A stretch of DNA of 64,000 nt, from positions 227,803 through 291,802 of the forward strand of contig CALAMI010000002.1 in the NCBI GenBank assembly GCA_937925685.1, in the 5' to 3' direction. A model generated the notes under the pieces. The model saw nothing but the letters and a program-made list of their open reading frames with translations. It did not search any database and was not told the origin of the DNA. The stretch comes from Candidatus Binatia bacterium. GTDB lineage: Bacteria > Desulfobacterota > Binatia > HRBIN30. The first letter of the stretch is position 1; every line of letters starts with the position of its first letter. Both the position numbers and the translations under genes were made by a program. Below, in pieces: positions 44,364 to 54,785 of the stretch.

Positions 44364-45476
44364 ATGGCCACGGTAGAAGTAGGCGAGCTTGCCCCAACGC
44401 TAACGATTCAGAGCTTTTTGGAAATTGTGGTCAAGAGTGGCGGCACGGATTTGCACATATCTGCCGACAGCCCTCCGATGATGCGAGTGAACGGAGAACT
44501 CAAGCCGCTACCGTTCCCGCCCCTGACCGCCAACGAGACGAAAACCCTGTGCTACAGCTTGCTTACCGACAGCCAGCGGCATCGCTTCGAGGAGCAGTCG
44601 GAACTCGATTTCTCCTTTGGCATCCGAGGACTCAGCCGCTTCCGCGGGAACCTGTTCCTGCAAAAGGGTACTGTCGGTGGCGCTTTTCGTTTGATCCCGT
44701 ACGAGGTCCGTGGCTTGACCGAGCTCGGCTTGCCCGCGGTGGTGGCAGAGCTGACGAAATTACCGCGGGGGTTGGTGTTGGTGACGGGACCCACCGGCAG
44801 CGGGAAATCGACAACGCTGGCAGCGATGATCGACAAGATCAACCGTGAGCGACACGAACACATCGTGACGATCGAGGACCCCATCGAGTTCGTCCACCAG
44901 CACCGCGGCTGCGTGGTGAATCAGCGGGAAGTGTACGCCGATACCAAAGGCTTCGCCGAGGCGCTGAGGCATGTCCTCCGGCAGGATCCGGACGTGGTCC
45001 TCATTGGAGAGATGCGCGACCTCGAGACCGTAGCAGCGGCACTGAACGTGGCAGAAACCGGTCATTTGGTGCTCTCGACGTTGCACACCAATTCTGCCGT
45101 GCAGACCATCACTCGCATCATTGACATTTTCCCCGCCAACCAACAACCGCAGGTGCGCGCCCAGCTCTCTTTGGTGTTGCAAGGGGTGATTTCCCAGCAG
45201 TTGATTCCACGACTGGATGGCAGGGGGCGGGTGCTGGCTGTCGAAGTGATGATTCCCAACCCGGCCATCCGCAACCTCATCCGGGAAGAGAAAATCCATC
45301 AGATCTACTCACAAATGCAGGTAGGGCAGGCCCGTTTCGGTATGCAGACGATGTCCCAGTCGCTGGTCGATCTCTACCAACGTCGCTTGATCAGTTACGA
45401 GGAGGCTCTGGGCCACGCGACGGAGCCGGACGAGGTCCGTTCGATGCTGGGGCAAGTGGCGGTTTCCAGACGCTGA
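44364..45476 (+). CDS. pilT: Type IV pilus retraction ATPase PilT
   Basis: A 370-residue ATPase that depolymerises the pilus. Motifs: GGTDLHISADSPPMMRVNGEL, Walker A GPTGSGKSTT, TIEDPIEFVH, Walker B DVVLIGEMRDLETV, LSTLHTNSA, and the PilT-specific AIRNLIREEKIHQIYSQMQ and GMQTMSQSL near the C-terminus. GGAG lies about ten bases before ATG 44364; the TTG at 44343 overlapping pilB is less likely. Confidence 0.96.
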   Translation: MATVEVGELAPTLTIQSFLEIVVKSGGTDLHISADSPPMMRVNGELKPLPFPPLTANETKTLCYSLLTDSQRHRFEEQSELDFSFGIRGLSRFRGNLFLQKGTVGGAFRLIPYEVRGLTELGLPAVVAELTKLPRGLVLVTGPTGSGKSTTLAAMIDKINRERHEHIVTIEDPIEFVHQHRGCVVNQREVYADTKGFAEALRHVLRQDPDVVLIGEMRDLETVAAALNVAETGHLVLSTLHTNSAVQTITRIIDIFPANQQPQVRAQLSLVLQGVISQQLIPRLDGRGRVLAVEVMIPNPAIRNLIREEKIHQIYSQMQVGQARFGMQTMSQSLVDLYQRRLISYEEALGHATEPDEVRSMLGQVAVSRR

Positions 45477-45546
45477 GGTGGCACGGAGGAACGGTGTGTC
45501 AACCGTGGAAGGTATAAAGCGAATCCACTTCGAGTGAGGTGACAAC

Positions 45547-46767
45547 ATGCCAGTGTTTCGGTGGCAAGGGATTTCTCCCCGTGGAGAGATGTTGGCAGGC
45601 GAGATGGAGGCTCCATCGCGCGATGCGGTGTTGATCCGCTTGCGTTCGCAGCGCATCCAGCCCTTACCGGACAAAATCCGGGAAAAGGGGCGTGGCCTCG
45701 ACCGGGAAATTACCATTCCGGGATTTTCCGATTCCGTCACCACGCGAGACATCGTGGTCTTCACCCGCCAATTGGCGACGATGATCGACGCTGGCCTGCC
45801 GATCGTGCAGTGCTTGGATATTCTGGCCGCGCAATCGCCCAACAAAAAGCTGCGCAATGTGGTGCGGCAACTGAAGGAAGAAGTGGAAGCCGGCTCCACC
45901 TTTACCGATGCGTTGCGCAAGCACCCAAAGCTGTTCGACGACTTGTACACCAACATGGTTGCCGCTGGCGAGGTTGGTGGCATCCTCGACAGCATCTTGA
46001 ACCGCTTGGCCGGGTACATGGAAAAAGCGATGAAACTCAAAGCCAAGATCAAAGGGGCCATGATCTACCCGGCGGTGATCGTCACCGTGGCCGTGGGAGT
46101 CACGGCAGTGTTGCTCATCTTTGTGATCCCGGTGTTTGCGGAACTGTTTTCCAGCTTCGGGCAAGAACTGCCAGGTCCGACCCAGTTCGTGATCAACCTG
46201 AGCAATCTCACGATTGCGTACTCCAAGTACATGGTGGGGTTTGCCGTGGCCTGCGCTGTGGCCCTGCGACAGGTGTACAAAACCGAGTCGGGTAAACTGG
46301 CCATCGATGGTTTTCTGTTGCAAACCCCGGTGTTTGGCGAACTCTTGCGGAAAACTGCGGTAGCGCGCTTTACCCGCACCCTGAGTACGCTGGTGTCTTC
46401 TGGGGTGCCCATCCTCGACGCCTTGGCAATCACGGCCCGAACGGCGGGCAACAAAGTGGTGGAACGGGCAGTGCTGGCGACGCGAGTGAGTATTAGCGAG
46501 GGCCGCACGATTGCCGAGCCGCTGCAGGAGAGCAAAGTGTTTCCGCCCATGGTGGTGCAGATGATCTCGGTGGGCGAGTCCACCGGTGCTCTCGACGCCA
46601 TGCTCAACAAAATTGCCGAGTTTTACGAAGAAGAGGTGGACAATGCAGTGGCGAATCTGACCTCGCTCATGGAGCCGCTGATCATTGTTTTTCTCGGCGT
46701 CGTCATCGGCGGTTTGGTCATCTCGATGTACTTGCCGATCTTCAAGCTGGGTTCGGTCATTGGCTGA
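45547..46767 (+). CDS. pilC: Type IV pilus platform protein PilC
   Basis: A 406-residue inner-membrane protein of the GspF/PilC family that anchors the ATPases. Two homologous cytoplasmic domains occur: [21 protein letters not shown] and [21 protein letters not shown], each followed by [16 protein letters not shown] or [19 protein letters not shown] and membrane helices ([42 protein letters not shown]). GAGGTG precedes the ATG. Confidence 0.96.
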   Translation: MPVFRWQGISPRGEMLAGEMEAPSRDAVLIRLRSQRIQPLPDKIREKGRGLDREITIPGFSDSVTTRDIVVFTRQLATMIDAGLPIVQCLDILAAQSPNKKLRNVVRQLKEEVEAGSTFTDALRKHPKLFDDLYTNMVAAGEVGGILDSILNRLAGYMEKAMKLKAKIKGAMIYPAVIVTVAVGVTAVLLIFVIPVFAELFSSFGQELPGPTQFVINLSNLTIAYSKYMVGFAVACAVALRQVYKTESGKLAIDGFLLQTPVFGELLRKTAVARFTRTLSTLVSSGVPILDALAITARTAGNKVVERAVLATRVSISEGRTIAEPLQESKVFPPMVVQMISVGESTGALDAMLNKIAEFYEEEVDNAVANLTSLMEPLIIVFLGVVIGGLVISMYLPIFKLGSVIG

Positions 46768-46787
46768 AGCCGGGGAGCGATGCGGTC

Positions 46788-48881
46788 ATGGACCCGCGGG
46801 TGCACGAGCGACTGCGTGACCGATTGAAAGCAGCGCTGTTTGTGCGCGTGCTCCTGGTGTCGGCCTTCCTTGGCGCTTTGGCCCTCTCCTTCTTCCGCAA
46901 CCAGGACGAGAGCTACGCAGTGCCGACCGTGCTTTTGTTGTGGGGGATCGCGGTGACCTATGCGGCCACGCTGATCTCAGCCGTGGTCCTCCTTCGGGTG
47001 AGGCAGTTGACGGCCTTTGCCTACGGCCAACTGTTCTTCGACGTCTTGCTGATCACTGGCGTGATTTACGTGACCGGCGGAGCCGAGAGCCCATTCGGCT
47101 TTCTGTATAGTTTGGCAGTGATCGCGGCAGCTTTTTTGGTCTCGCCGGTGGGCGCCGTTGTCGTCGCTGCCCTGAGTGCTATCGCCTACGCTGGTCTCGT
47201 GCTGGCGTTGCAGCTCGGTGTCTTGTACAAGCTGCACGCTGCCGCGGTACCCTCGGTGCATGACCTCGACTTTGTCGTGCGCTTTGGCATTACGAACGCC
47301 AGTTTTTTCGTCATCGCCTTCCTTGCCGGCTCGTTGACCCGGCGACTGCGCTTGACCGAACGCTTGTTGCTCGAGCGCGAGGCCGAGCGCGAGCGCCTGG
47401 CCTCGTTGCAAGAGGCGTTGGCGAGGAACATCGATAGCGCATTGGTGACGACGGACCTGGACGGTCGTATCACTTCCGCCAACCCGGTAGCCGCCGATTT
47501 GGCCCGGCGGCCGGCCGCCGAACTCGTCGGAACCGATTTGGGCCAATTGTTCCCCGCTTTGCGGCATACAAGCACGGGGCGCTTGAACTTCCTGCAGTCG
47601 CCGGAGAGCAACCCAACGGAGTTTCGCTTTGCCCTCGAGGGCGACGGGGAGCGGATTCTCCGCTGTTCCGCAGCTCTGGTGCGCGACACGTACCAAAATC
47701 CGATTGGTGCGTTGTTCATCTTGCAAGACATCACTGGGATACGCCGCTTGGAGGAAAAACTGCACCGTAGCGTGGAGGACATGATCGAGGCCGAACTGGG
47801 GGTAGAAGACCCGCCGAGCGCCGACGGCCTCGTGGGCGTAAGCCCGGCCATGCAACGGGTGCGCGAATTTATCGACAAGGTAGCCCGGAGCGATGCCACG
47901 GTGTTGCTCTCCGGCGAAAGCGGCACCGGCAAGGAACTGGTCGCGCGGGCGATTCACAGTCGAAGCGCTCGGGCCAGCCGGCCGTTCGTGGCGGTCAATT
48001 GTGGCGCCATCCCGGAGAATTTGATCGAAAGCGAGTTGTTCGGACATGCGAAAGGCGCCTTCACTGGGGCAGTTCAAGCGCGTGCCGGACTGTTTCGTTC
48101 AGCTGACGGAGGCACGGTTTTCCTCGACGAAATTGGCGAGTTGCCGTTGGCCTTGCAGGTGAAGTTGCTGCGAGTTCTCCAGGAGCGAACCTTCAACCCC
48201 GTGGGCTCCGATGCGGCGGTCAGCGTGGATATTCGCGTCATCGCAGCGACCAATCGCAGCCTCGAGACGGAAGTGGCAGCCGGGCGCTTCCGCGAGGACT
48301 TGTTTTATCGCCTCAACGTTTTGGCCTTGTCGCTGCCCCCGTTACGCGAGCGACGGCAAGATATTCCCTTGCTCGTGCGCCGTTTCCTTCGCCAATTTTC
48401 GGAGTTGCACGGCAAAGCCGTGCAACGGCTCTCCGTGGCCGCGGCGAGGCGCCTGCAGGAGTACTCTTACCCTGGAAACATCCGCGAGTTGGAAAACATC
48501 ATGGAGCATGCGGTTGCCCTGTGCGACGGCGAAACAGTGCACGAGGAACATTTGCCGGAGTATCTTCTTCGCGATCGAGCAGAGCCGTCCACGGCCGCCG
48601 CTTCTTCGCTGTCCCCCCAGGGGCTGCCCTCCAGTGCCCCGCTGCCTCCGCCACGGCTGGAACTGGTGAACGGAAATCTCGACGACAGCCTGGCCGCTTA
48701 CGAAAAGAGCATCATTCTGCGTGCCCTTGCCGAGGCGGGAGGGGTGAAAAAAAAGGCAGCAGATTTGCTCGGGATCAACTATCGCTCTTTTCGCCACCGC
48801 CTCTACAAGTACGGCCTCAACGATCCCAACGACCGACTCGGGCTGGATGAACTGGCCACCACCCATCCAGCAAGCGGGTAG
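46788..48881 (+). CDS. Membrane-bound PAS sigma-54 activator (PilS sensor fused to PilR)
   Basis: A 697-residue single polypeptide. About six membrane spans (residues 17-195) resemble the PilS sensor. A short coiled coil follows, then a PAS domain (about 215-325: [20 protein letters not shown]). A complete sigma-54-interacting AAA+ domain comes next (about 342-575: [30 protein letters not shown]). The C-terminus is a Fis-type HTH ([25 protein letters not shown]). The histidine kinase and receiver domains that normally separate PilS and PilR are absent. It lies in the pilS-pilR slot and likely controls the pilus cluster or a distant pilA with sigma-54, sensing directly at the membrane. Confidence 0.9.
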   Translation: MDPRVHERLRDRLKAALFVRVLLVSAFLGALALSFFRNQDESYAVPTVLLLWGIAVTYAATLISAVVLLRVRQLTAFAYGQLFFDVLLITGVIYVTGGAESPFGFLYSLAVIAAAFLVSPVGAVVVAALSAIAYAGLVLALQLGVLYKLHAAAVPSVHDLDFVVRFGITNASFFVIAFLAGSLTRRLRLTERLLLEREAERERLASLQEALARNIDSALVTTDLDGRITSANPVAADLARRPAAELVGTDLGQLFPALRHTSTGRLNFLQSPESNPTEFRFALEGDGERILRCSAALVRDTYQNPIGALFILQDITGIRRLEEKLHRSVEDMIEAELGVEDPPSADGLVGVSPAMQRVREFIDKVARSDATVLLSGESGTGKELVARAIHSRSARASRPFVAVNCGAIPENLIESELFGHAKGAFTGAVQARAGLFRSADGGTVFLDEIGELPLALQVKLLRVLQERTFNPVGSDAAVSVDIRVIAATNRSLETEVAAGRFREDLFYRLNVLALSLPPLRERRQDIPLLVRRFLRQFSELHGKAVQRLSVAAARRLQEYSYPGNIRELENIMEHAVALCDGETVHEEHLPEYLLRDRAEPSTAAASSLSPQGLPSSAPLPPPRLELVNGNLDDSLAAYEKSIILRALAEAGGVKKKAADLLGINYRSFRHRLYKYGLNDPNDRLGLDELATTHPASG

Positions 48882-48913
48882 AGTCGTAGGCCAACCTGGG
48901 GAGAAAAGAGACC

Positions 48914-49900
48914 ATGGAACTCTCGACGCCAAACATGGCTTGGATGTCGGTTCCCGCAACCAAGCCTCGTGGCCTGGGCCAGCGGCGTTGGGTGATCGGC
49001 ATGGTCCACTCGACGGTGGCGGTAGCCGCTATCGTGGGAGTGCTGTTGAGCCAACACCGCCTGGTAGAAAAACGCAATGCTTTAGGAGAGCCGCCCGAGT
49101 TGATTTACGCCCCACCTGGTAAGTTCCTGCAGGTGGTCTCTCTTGGTTACCGCCGGACACTGGCGGACCTGCTCTGGTTTCGCACGATCGATTACTTCGG
49201 CCGCCATTATCGCAAGGACCGTGTGTACCCGTGGCTGGCTGAAATGTGCGAGCGAGTGACCGACTTAGACCCTGCAGCCGTTCACGTGTATCGCTTTGGC
49301 GGCGTCATTTTGCCCTGGGAAGCCAACGACATTGACGCTGGCATTTCGTTGTTGGAGAAGGGCGTGCGCAATTTACCGCACTCGTGGGAGCTGCGATACA
49401 TCCTCGGCTTTTCCTATTACTTTTTCCGTGACGACCTGGAGTCCGCAAGCCGCGAGCTACGCGCCGCCCTCGCTTTGCCGGACGCACCGGGGTTTCTCGC
49501 TGGTCTCCTGGCCGTCATCGACGCAGCCCACCGAGGGCCCGAAGCGGCCATTGAGTTTCTGCAGGCCGCTTTGGCCACGACCGCAGTACCGGAGGTGCGC
49601 GAAACCATTCGCGAGCAGCTTCGCGAGCTGGAATTCGCGCGGGTGTGGGGTGAACTTCAAGGAGCCATCGAGCAGTACCGCAAGGCCGTTGGCCAATGGC
49701 CAGCGAGTCTCCACGCCCTCGTTTCCTCGGGGCTGTTGACGCAGATCCCTGCTGATCCGTTCGGCGGCAGCTTCGACATCGATCCTGCCTCCGGAGCACT
49801 CCGCTCCACTACGGGGCGCACGCCAAAGAAGCTCGGAAGCAGCAAAATCCGGGAGGCGATCCTCAAGGGAGCGCCAAGGAACAGCGAGGGTTCTCGATGA
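48914..49900 (+). CDS. PilG-like membrane-anchored TPR-type protein
   Basis: A 328-residue protein with one N-terminal membrane span (VHSTVAVAAIVGVLL, about 31-45). A periplasmic region of helical repeats follows (LADLLWFRTIDYFGRHYRK, WELRYILGFSYYFFRDDLES). The tail (ALVSSGLLTQIPADPFGGSFDIDP) resembles the ends of type II secretion pseudopilins and related proteins. It occupies the pilG place between pilR and the pilH-like ABC ATPase of the Myxococcus locus, so a role in pilus export is inferred. GAGAAAAGAGA precedes the ATG; the stop overlaps the next start. Confidence 0.75.
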   Translation: MELSTPNMAWMSVPATKPRGLGQRRWVIGMVHSTVAVAAIVGVLLSQHRLVEKRNALGEPPELIYAPPGKFLQVVSLGYRRTLADLLWFRTIDYFGRHYRKDRVYPWLAEMCERVTDLDPAAVHVYRFGGVILPWEANDIDAGISLLEKGVRNLPHSWELRYILGFSYYFFRDDLESASRELRAALALPDAPGFLAGLLAVIDAAHRGPEAAIEFLQAALATTAVPEVRETIREQLRELEFARVWGELQGAIEQYRKAVGQWPASLHALVSSGLLTQIPADPFGGSFDIDPASGALRSTTGRTPKKLGSSKIREAILKGAPRNSEGSR

Positions 49901-50832
49901 GCACGGTACTCGAGGTCGTGGCTGTGTCGAAGCACTTTTACCATCCCTGGACGTTTCGCCGGATTCCCGTCCTTGAGGAGCTGTCGTTTTCCGTGCGCGA
50001 AGGCGAAGTGTTCGGACTCATCGGACACAACGGCGCGGGGAAAACCACGACGTTCAAGATTCTCACCGGCTTGCTTCGTCCCAGCCGCGGCCAGGTACTC
50101 TGGCTCGGTCGGGCAGAGGTGGGGCTCGCTGCCCGATGTTTCGTTGGTTTTGCGCCCGAGCAGCCGTACTTTTACGATTACCTCACGGTGCGCGAAACCC
50201 TGGACTTTTACGCGCGCCTTTATGGGCTGCCCAGTGGGGAGCGCAGGGCCCGGGTCGCTCAGTTAGCGGAACGGTTCGGGCTCAGTCCAAAGCTCGACTC
50301 GCGGTTGCGCACCCTTTCCAAGGGGAACTTGCAGCGGCTGGCAGTTGCACAAGCGATTTTGCACCGCCCCAAACTGGCGATTCTCGACGAGCCCATGTCA
50401 GGTCTCGATCCCTTGGGACGCCGCTCGATGCGTGAACTCATCGCTGAACTCGCAGCCGAAGGCACCACGGTCTTGTTTTCGTCCCACGTCTTGAGCGACG
50501 CAGAAATGCTTTGCCACCGTGTGGCCATCTTGGCGAGAGGACGTTTGCAGGAAATTGTCGACCTGAACGGCGGTGCCGACGCCGAACTTGGCTACCGGGT
50601 AGCCCTCTCTGCGGTGCCCCTGACCCTTTGGGACCAGTGGCAACAGCGTGGTTTGCAGGTGGAGGGGCGAGCAGAGCGGTGCGCGGTGATGCTGGCGACG
50701 GGGGAGCACTTGCAAACGCTCTTGCGCGAAGTCCTCGAAACCACTGCGCGGGTGGAGTCCGTCGCGCCCATGCGCTGGTCGCTCGAAGAGCGCTTTCTGC
50801 GCTACATGCCTGCTGGGTCGAACCATGATTGA
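49897..50832 (+). CDS. pilH: ABC transporter ATP-binding protein (PilH-like)
   Basis: A 311-residue ABC ATPase with Walker A GHNGAGKTTT, Q-loop near FAPEQPYFYDYLTVRETL, signature TLSKGNLQR (Leu-Ser-Lys-Gly), Walker B LAILDEPMSGLDP and switch SSHVLSDAE. The C-terminal 70 residues are an ABC-2-type accessory domain. Partner permease: 52603-53373, separated by a GT-C-type gene. Position between a pilG-like gene and pilD matches Myxococcus pilH; the symbol rests on synteny. Confidence 0.88.
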   Translation: MSTVLEVVAVSKHFYHPWTFRRIPVLEELSFSVREGEVFGLIGHNGAGKTTTFKILTGLLRPSRGQVLWLGRAEVGLAARCFVGFAPEQPYFYDYLTVRETLDFYARLYGLPSGERRARVAQLAERFGLSPKLDSRLRTLSKGNLQRLAVAQAILHRPKLAILDEPMSGLDPLGRRSMRELIAELAAEGTTVLFSSHVLSDAEMLCHRVAILARGRLQEIVDLNGGADAELGYRVALSAVPLTLWDQWQQRGLQVEGRAERCAVMLATGEHLQTLLREVLETTARVESVAPMRWSLEERFLRYMPAGSNHD

Positions 50833-52606
50833 AACGGTAGCCTGGAGTCGAATTCCCTCCCGTGTTGCTTCGGCGGAGTGTGCTACGGGGCGGCCCGCGC
50901 TCCGTTGGGCTCTACTAGCCTGTGCGGCTGTGGTGCCGTACCTCAACGCCCTGCATGCTGGATTCGTGTTCGATGACTGGATTCAAATTCGCGGCAACCC
51001 AGCTCTCGATGGGCAGCTCGACTGGTGGAAAATTTTTGCGGTTCCGCTGTTTCCTGGCAATCTCTACCGACCGTTAACCGTGGCCACGTTCGCCGTGGAT
51101 CACGCCTGCTTTGGTTGGCAGGCTTGGTGGTTTCACACGGTGAACGTGGCGTTGCACGCCGCTGTAACGCTGTTGGTGGCGCTCCTGGGGCTCAGGCTGT
51201 TTCCTCGGCAGCCAGCCATTGGCTGGCTCGCGGCGCTGCTTTTTGCTGTGCACCCGATCCACACAGAAGCGGTCACCGGTCTAGTCGGGCGGGCCGAGTT
51301 GCTCGCCGCTTTGTTCGGCTTCTCCGCTATGTTGGCGGCTGCGCGTGCTCGAGAGCAAACGGCCGATTGGCCCCGCCGCTGGTGGATGGCCCTAGCGCTG
51401 GTGAGCTTTACCGCAGCACTCCTTTGCAAAGAAAGCGCTGTTGCCTTGCTGCCCTTGGTGTTTCTGTTCCGAATCGCCCTGGAAAGCGGCGGCTGGCGGG
51501 CGGGCTTGAAGGGCGAAGCGCGAACCCTGGATTGGGCTGGTTTTGTTGCTTGCGCCGCTGCCGTGTTTGTTTTGCGCCGGATTGCCCTGGCTTCTGGGGA
51601 TGCTGGTGAGACGATTCATCCGGTGGACAATATCCTTGCCTCGGTGCCTGCGTGGCAGCGGCTGGCCACGGCATGGGCGATTCAGTGGGAGTACGTTTCG
51701 CAATTCGTTTTTCCGCTGGTCTTGAGTGCCGATTACTCTTATCCGCAAATCCCGCCAGTGGAATCGTTCTGGAATCTCGGAACCATGGCGGGCCTGACAT
51801 TGTTCGCGCTGACTGTGGGCTGGGCGGCGCGTGCTGGCGGTGCGGTAGGATTCGTGCTCGTATTCCCGTGGGTGGCGTTCTCTATCACATCGAACGTTTT
51901 GTTCGCGATTGGCACCGTGCGAGGGGAGAGACTCGCTTACGTTCCCTCGGTGGGTTGGTGCTGGTGGATGGCTGCCCTGCTGGTGTTGGCCCGCCATGAC
52001 ACCCGGCCCGCCGTCGTGAGCACGATTTGCGCGGGGCTTCTGCTCGCTTACGGTGCTCGCACTTACTGGCGCAACTTCGATTGGGCCGACCAGGCCACAT
52101 TGTTCCAGCGTACGGCGTGGGACGCGCCGTACAGTGTGAAGGCACACAAGAACCACGCGGTGGCGCTGCGTGATGCCGGTCGCTTCGAAGAAGCATTGGC
52201 TGCCTACCAGCGGGCATGGGCGTTGTACCCGCTGGAAGAAAGCGTGGCCTTTGGAATGGGCGAGGTCCACGATCGGCTGGGTCATAAGCAGGAAGCGGAG
52301 TTTTGGTACAAAAAGGCGCTGGCGTTGGAGCCAGGTCATACCGGAGCTTGGAACAACCTGTGTCGGTTGTTCACGTTGGAAGGGCGCTGGAGCGAGGCGG
52401 AACGTGCATGCCGCAGCGGGCTCCGCACACAAGCGGCGAACCAGAACCTGTGGAAGGGGTTGGGCTTGGCGTGGGTCGGTGCCCAAAGAATCCACGAGGG
52501 ACGCCAGGCCTTGGAAATTGCGCTTCGCCTGCAGCCGAACGACGCCGCCTTGCACGAGTATCTGCAAGGTCTTGCCCAGTCATCGGAGGAGCCTCGAGTA
52601 CCATGA
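50825..52606 (+). CDS. TMTC-like GT-C membrane protein with TPR tail
   Basis: A 593-residue integral membrane protein with about ten predicted spans. The first periplasmic loop has the GT-C-type acidic motif FVFDDWIQIRGNPAL. It continues RPLTVATFAVDHACFGWQ...NVALHAAVTLLVALL and LFAVHPIHTEAVTGLVGRAELLA, all typical of the DUF1736/TMTC family. The C-terminal 140 residues are TPRs (AVALRDAGRFEEALAAYQRA). TMTC proteins act as O-mannosyltransferases in eukaryotes; a bacterial lipid-linked sugar transferase role is inferred. Overlaps the ATPase gene by 8 bp. Confidence 0.85.
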   Translation: MIETVAWSRIPSRVASAECATGRPALRWALLACAAVVPYLNALHAGFVFDDWIQIRGNPALDGQLDWWKIFAVPLFPGNLYRPLTVATFAVDHACFGWQAWWFHTVNVALHAAVTLLVALLGLRLFPRQPAIGWLAALLFAVHPIHTEAVTGLVGRAELLAALFGFSAMLAAARAREQTADWPRRWWMALALVSFTAALLCKESAVALLPLVFLFRIALESGGWRAGLKGEARTLDWAGFVACAAAVFVLRRIALASGDAGETIHPVDNILASVPAWQRLATAWAIQWEYVSQFVFPLVLSADYSYPQIPPVESFWNLGTMAGLTLFALTVGWAARAGGAVGFVLVFPWVAFSITSNVLFAIGTVRGERLAYVPSVGWCWWMAALLVLARHDTRPAVVSTICAGLLLAYGARTYWRNFDWADQATLFQRTAWDAPYSVKAHKNHAVALRDAGRFEEALAAYQRAWALYPLEESVAFGMGEVHDRLGHKQEAEFWYKKALALEPGHTGAWNNLCRLFTLEGRWSEAERACRSGLRTQAANQNLWKGLGLAWVGAQRIHEGRQALEIALRLQPNDAALHEYLQGLAQSSEEPRVP

Positions 52607-53373
52607 ATCGCGTTTGGGCCATTGCCTTGAACACCAGCCGCGAGTCGATTCGCAATAAACTGTTGTACTCGGTGATGTTTTTCGCTGCCTTGCTCATTGG
52701 CATCGCTAGCGCCTTCGGTGCAGTGTCGTTGGGCGATAGCATGAAGTTCGTCAAAGACTTTGCCCTCACCGGCCTGTCGTTGTTCGGGGTCGCTGCCACC
52801 GTCGTTCTGGGTGTGACCATGGTGTACAACGAATTGCATCGGCGCACGATTTACAACCTGTTGTCGAAGCCCGTTGGCCGCGGCGAGTTCTTGGTGGGAA
52901 AGTACCTCGGGCTGTTGGTCACGTTGTTCACCATGATGCTGGGAATGGGAATCACCGTGTGGCTGGTTGCCTTGGCGTTAGAGGGCCGGCCCGATTGGAG
53001 CTTGGTGCCGGCGTTCCTCTTGATGTTCGCGGAAATCGCTATCCTGGCAGCGGTGGCTGTGTTCTTCAGTACCGTGGTGGTCACTCCCGCACTAGCGGGG
53101 TTGTTCACCGTCTCTGCATTCGTCGCTGGCCGCTCGACGTCATGGCTCGTCCATTTCCAGGGTGAAGAGTTTCCTGCAACACTGCGTTTACTGGCCGTGT
53201 TCCTCGAGCGCGTTTTGCCGCGGCTCGACCAGCTGTACGTGGCCGATCGCATCCTCGCAGGCCAGGCCATTCCCCTCGATCTGTACCTGTGGGCCGCGTT
53301 GTACGCATTCTCTTACGTTGTCGTGCTGTTGAGCGCCAGCTTCGTCTTGTTCCGACGGCGTGAGTTCGTGTGA
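52603..53373 (+). CDS. pilI: ABC-2-type transporter permease (PilI-like)
   Basis: A 256-residue protein with six membrane spans (for example SVMFFAALLIGIASAFGAV, LFGVAATVVLGVTMVYNEL, ILAAVAVFFSTVVVTPALAG and a last span near 235-250). It has the ABC-2 type pattern NELHRRTIYNLLSKPVGRGEFLVGKY. Partner of the ATPase at 49897-50832. The ATGA overlap couples it to the preceding GT-C-type gene; GGAGGA lies twelve bases upstream. pilI assignment is by position. Confidence 0.85.
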   Translation: MNRVWAIALNTSRESIRNKLLYSVMFFAALLIGIASAFGAVSLGDSMKFVKDFALTGLSLFGVAATVVLGVTMVYNELHRRTIYNLLSKPVGRGEFLVGKYLGLLVTLFTMMLGMGITVWLVALALEGRPDWSLVPAFLLMFAEIAILAAVAVFFSTVVVTPALAGLFTVSAFVAGRSTSWLVHFQGEEFPATLRLLAVFLERVLPRLDQLYVADRILAGQAIPLDLYLWAALYAFSYVVVLLSASFVLFRRREFV

Positions 53374-54785
53374 GGACGTACTCCAGCACGTGGCGCCTGG
53401 ACGCCGGGTTCGTGAGCACGATGGTAGTGGCCGTCGCCGGTTTGGCCGCACTGTACCCCGTGCTCCATCATGGGTTTTTGCAGGTCGCCTTTGACGACCC
53501 TGGTTTCGTCACCGAGGTCGAAACGATCGGCCCGTTCAGTTGGCAGCGCGTGTGGATGTGTTTCGACCGGTTGTATCTGTACGACTACGTCCCCCTGCCG
53601 ATGCTGTCGTTCCTGCTGGACTACCAGCTTTGGGGCTTCGACCCCCGCGGCTATCACGCCACGAATTTAATCCTTCACCTGGTTGCCGCCATTCTGGTTC
53701 AGCGCTGGGCGAGCCACACGCTTGGCAGCCAACTCGGCGGCTGGTTTGCTGGGCTCGTGTTTGCCATCCACCCCGTGCAAGTCGAAGCCGTCGCGGTGAT
53801 TGCCCAGCGAAAGACCGTGCTGTCGACCGTGTTCTTTTTGCTCGCCTTGCTGGCGTATCACCGCTACCAGAAGGGAGGCGGCGTTCGCTGGAACGCACTG
53901 GGAATCGCGGCATTCGCCGCGGCGTGTTTGTCGAAGTCGAGCGTCGTGCCGTTTCCGTTGCTGCTCTTGTTGAGCGATTGGCTTCAGGGGCGCCCGCTGG
54001 AGTGGCGGAGCAAGAGCCCGTATTTTGTCGTGGCGGTGGTAACCATGGCCGTGAGTCTCTACGCCAAGAGCGACGGCGTGATCAAACCACCTCACGGCGA
54101 GAGTGCAGTGGCCACTGTGTTGGTCATGAGCCGTGTGTGGTGGGAATACCTGTTCGCATTGTTCGTCCCGATTCAGTTGTCGCCAGCCTACTATTACCAG
54201 CGTGCCCGAGTGGTTTCGTGGGAGAACATTCTCGCGTTGGCTGCGTTCATCGGCTTGTTGATTGCCGTTTGGAAGAACCGCTACCGAGCGCGTTGGAGTG
54301 CGTTTGCCCTTGCTTGGGTGCTGATTTCCTTGCTGCCGGTGGCCAACATCGTGCCGATCGCGGTGGTCCGGGCCGACCGTTACCTTTACGTGCCGATGAT
54401 CGCATTCGCCCTTTGGATTGGATCCTGGTGGGTGGGTGCTGGGCGACGCTCCGCTCAGCGCAACCGAGTGGTGGCCGCAGCCTTGGCACTCTGGTGTTTG
54501 GGGCTGGCGATGGAGAGTTCCCGGTACGCCAAGGTATTTCGCGACGACGTTTCCGCTCGCAGCCGGGCAGTGCAACTGCACCCGTGGGCGGCACCGGCGC
54601 ACTATCTGCTCGCAGTCGCTTGGGCCGAGCGCGGGGAATGGCAACGCGCTCGGTTAGCCGCCCGAGCCGCCGTGGAGCGAGATCCGCAGTTCGCTCGCGC
54701 GCAAGAGTTACTGGCGAAGCTGGAACGTGTCGGAAACGAACAAACCTACACGGGGGCGGCCGGCAGCGAGGATCCGAACCGATGA
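53370..54785 (+). CDS. Second TMTC-like GT-C membrane protein
   Basis: A 471-residue integral membrane protein related to the gene at 50825-52606: FLQVAFDDPGFVTEVETIG (acidic motif), RLYLYDYVPLPMLSFLLDYQLWGF, FAIHPVQVEAVAVIAQRKTVLSTVFFLLALLAYHRY, then ACLSKSSVVPFPLLLLLSDWL. It has a short C-terminal helical repeat (LLAVAWAERGEWQRARLAAR). GTG start in a GTGA overlap with the permease; ATGA overlap with pilD. Two different paralogues within the pilus locus suggest stepwise sugar addition, an inference. Confidence 0.85.
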   Translation: MRTYSSTWRLDAGFVSTMVVAVAGLAALYPVLHHGFLQVAFDDPGFVTEVETIGPFSWQRVWMCFDRLYLYDYVPLPMLSFLLDYQLWGFDPRGYHATNLILHLVAAILVQRWASHTLGSQLGGWFAGLVFAIHPVQVEAVAVIAQRKTVLSTVFFLLALLAYHRYQKGGGVRWNALGIAAFAAACLSKSSVVPFPLLLLLSDWLQGRPLEWRSKSPYFVVAVVTMAVSLYAKSDGVIKPPHGESAVATVLVMSRVWWEYLFALFVPIQLSPAYYYQRARVVSWENILALAAFIGLLIAVWKNRYRARWSAFALAWVLISLLPVANIVPIAVVRADRYLYVPMIAFALWIGSWWVGAGRRSAQRNRVVAAALALWCLGLAMESSRYAKVFRDDVSARSRAVQLHPWAAPAHYLLAVAWAERGEWQRARLAARAAVERDPQFARAQELLAKLERVGNEQTYTGAAGSEDPNR

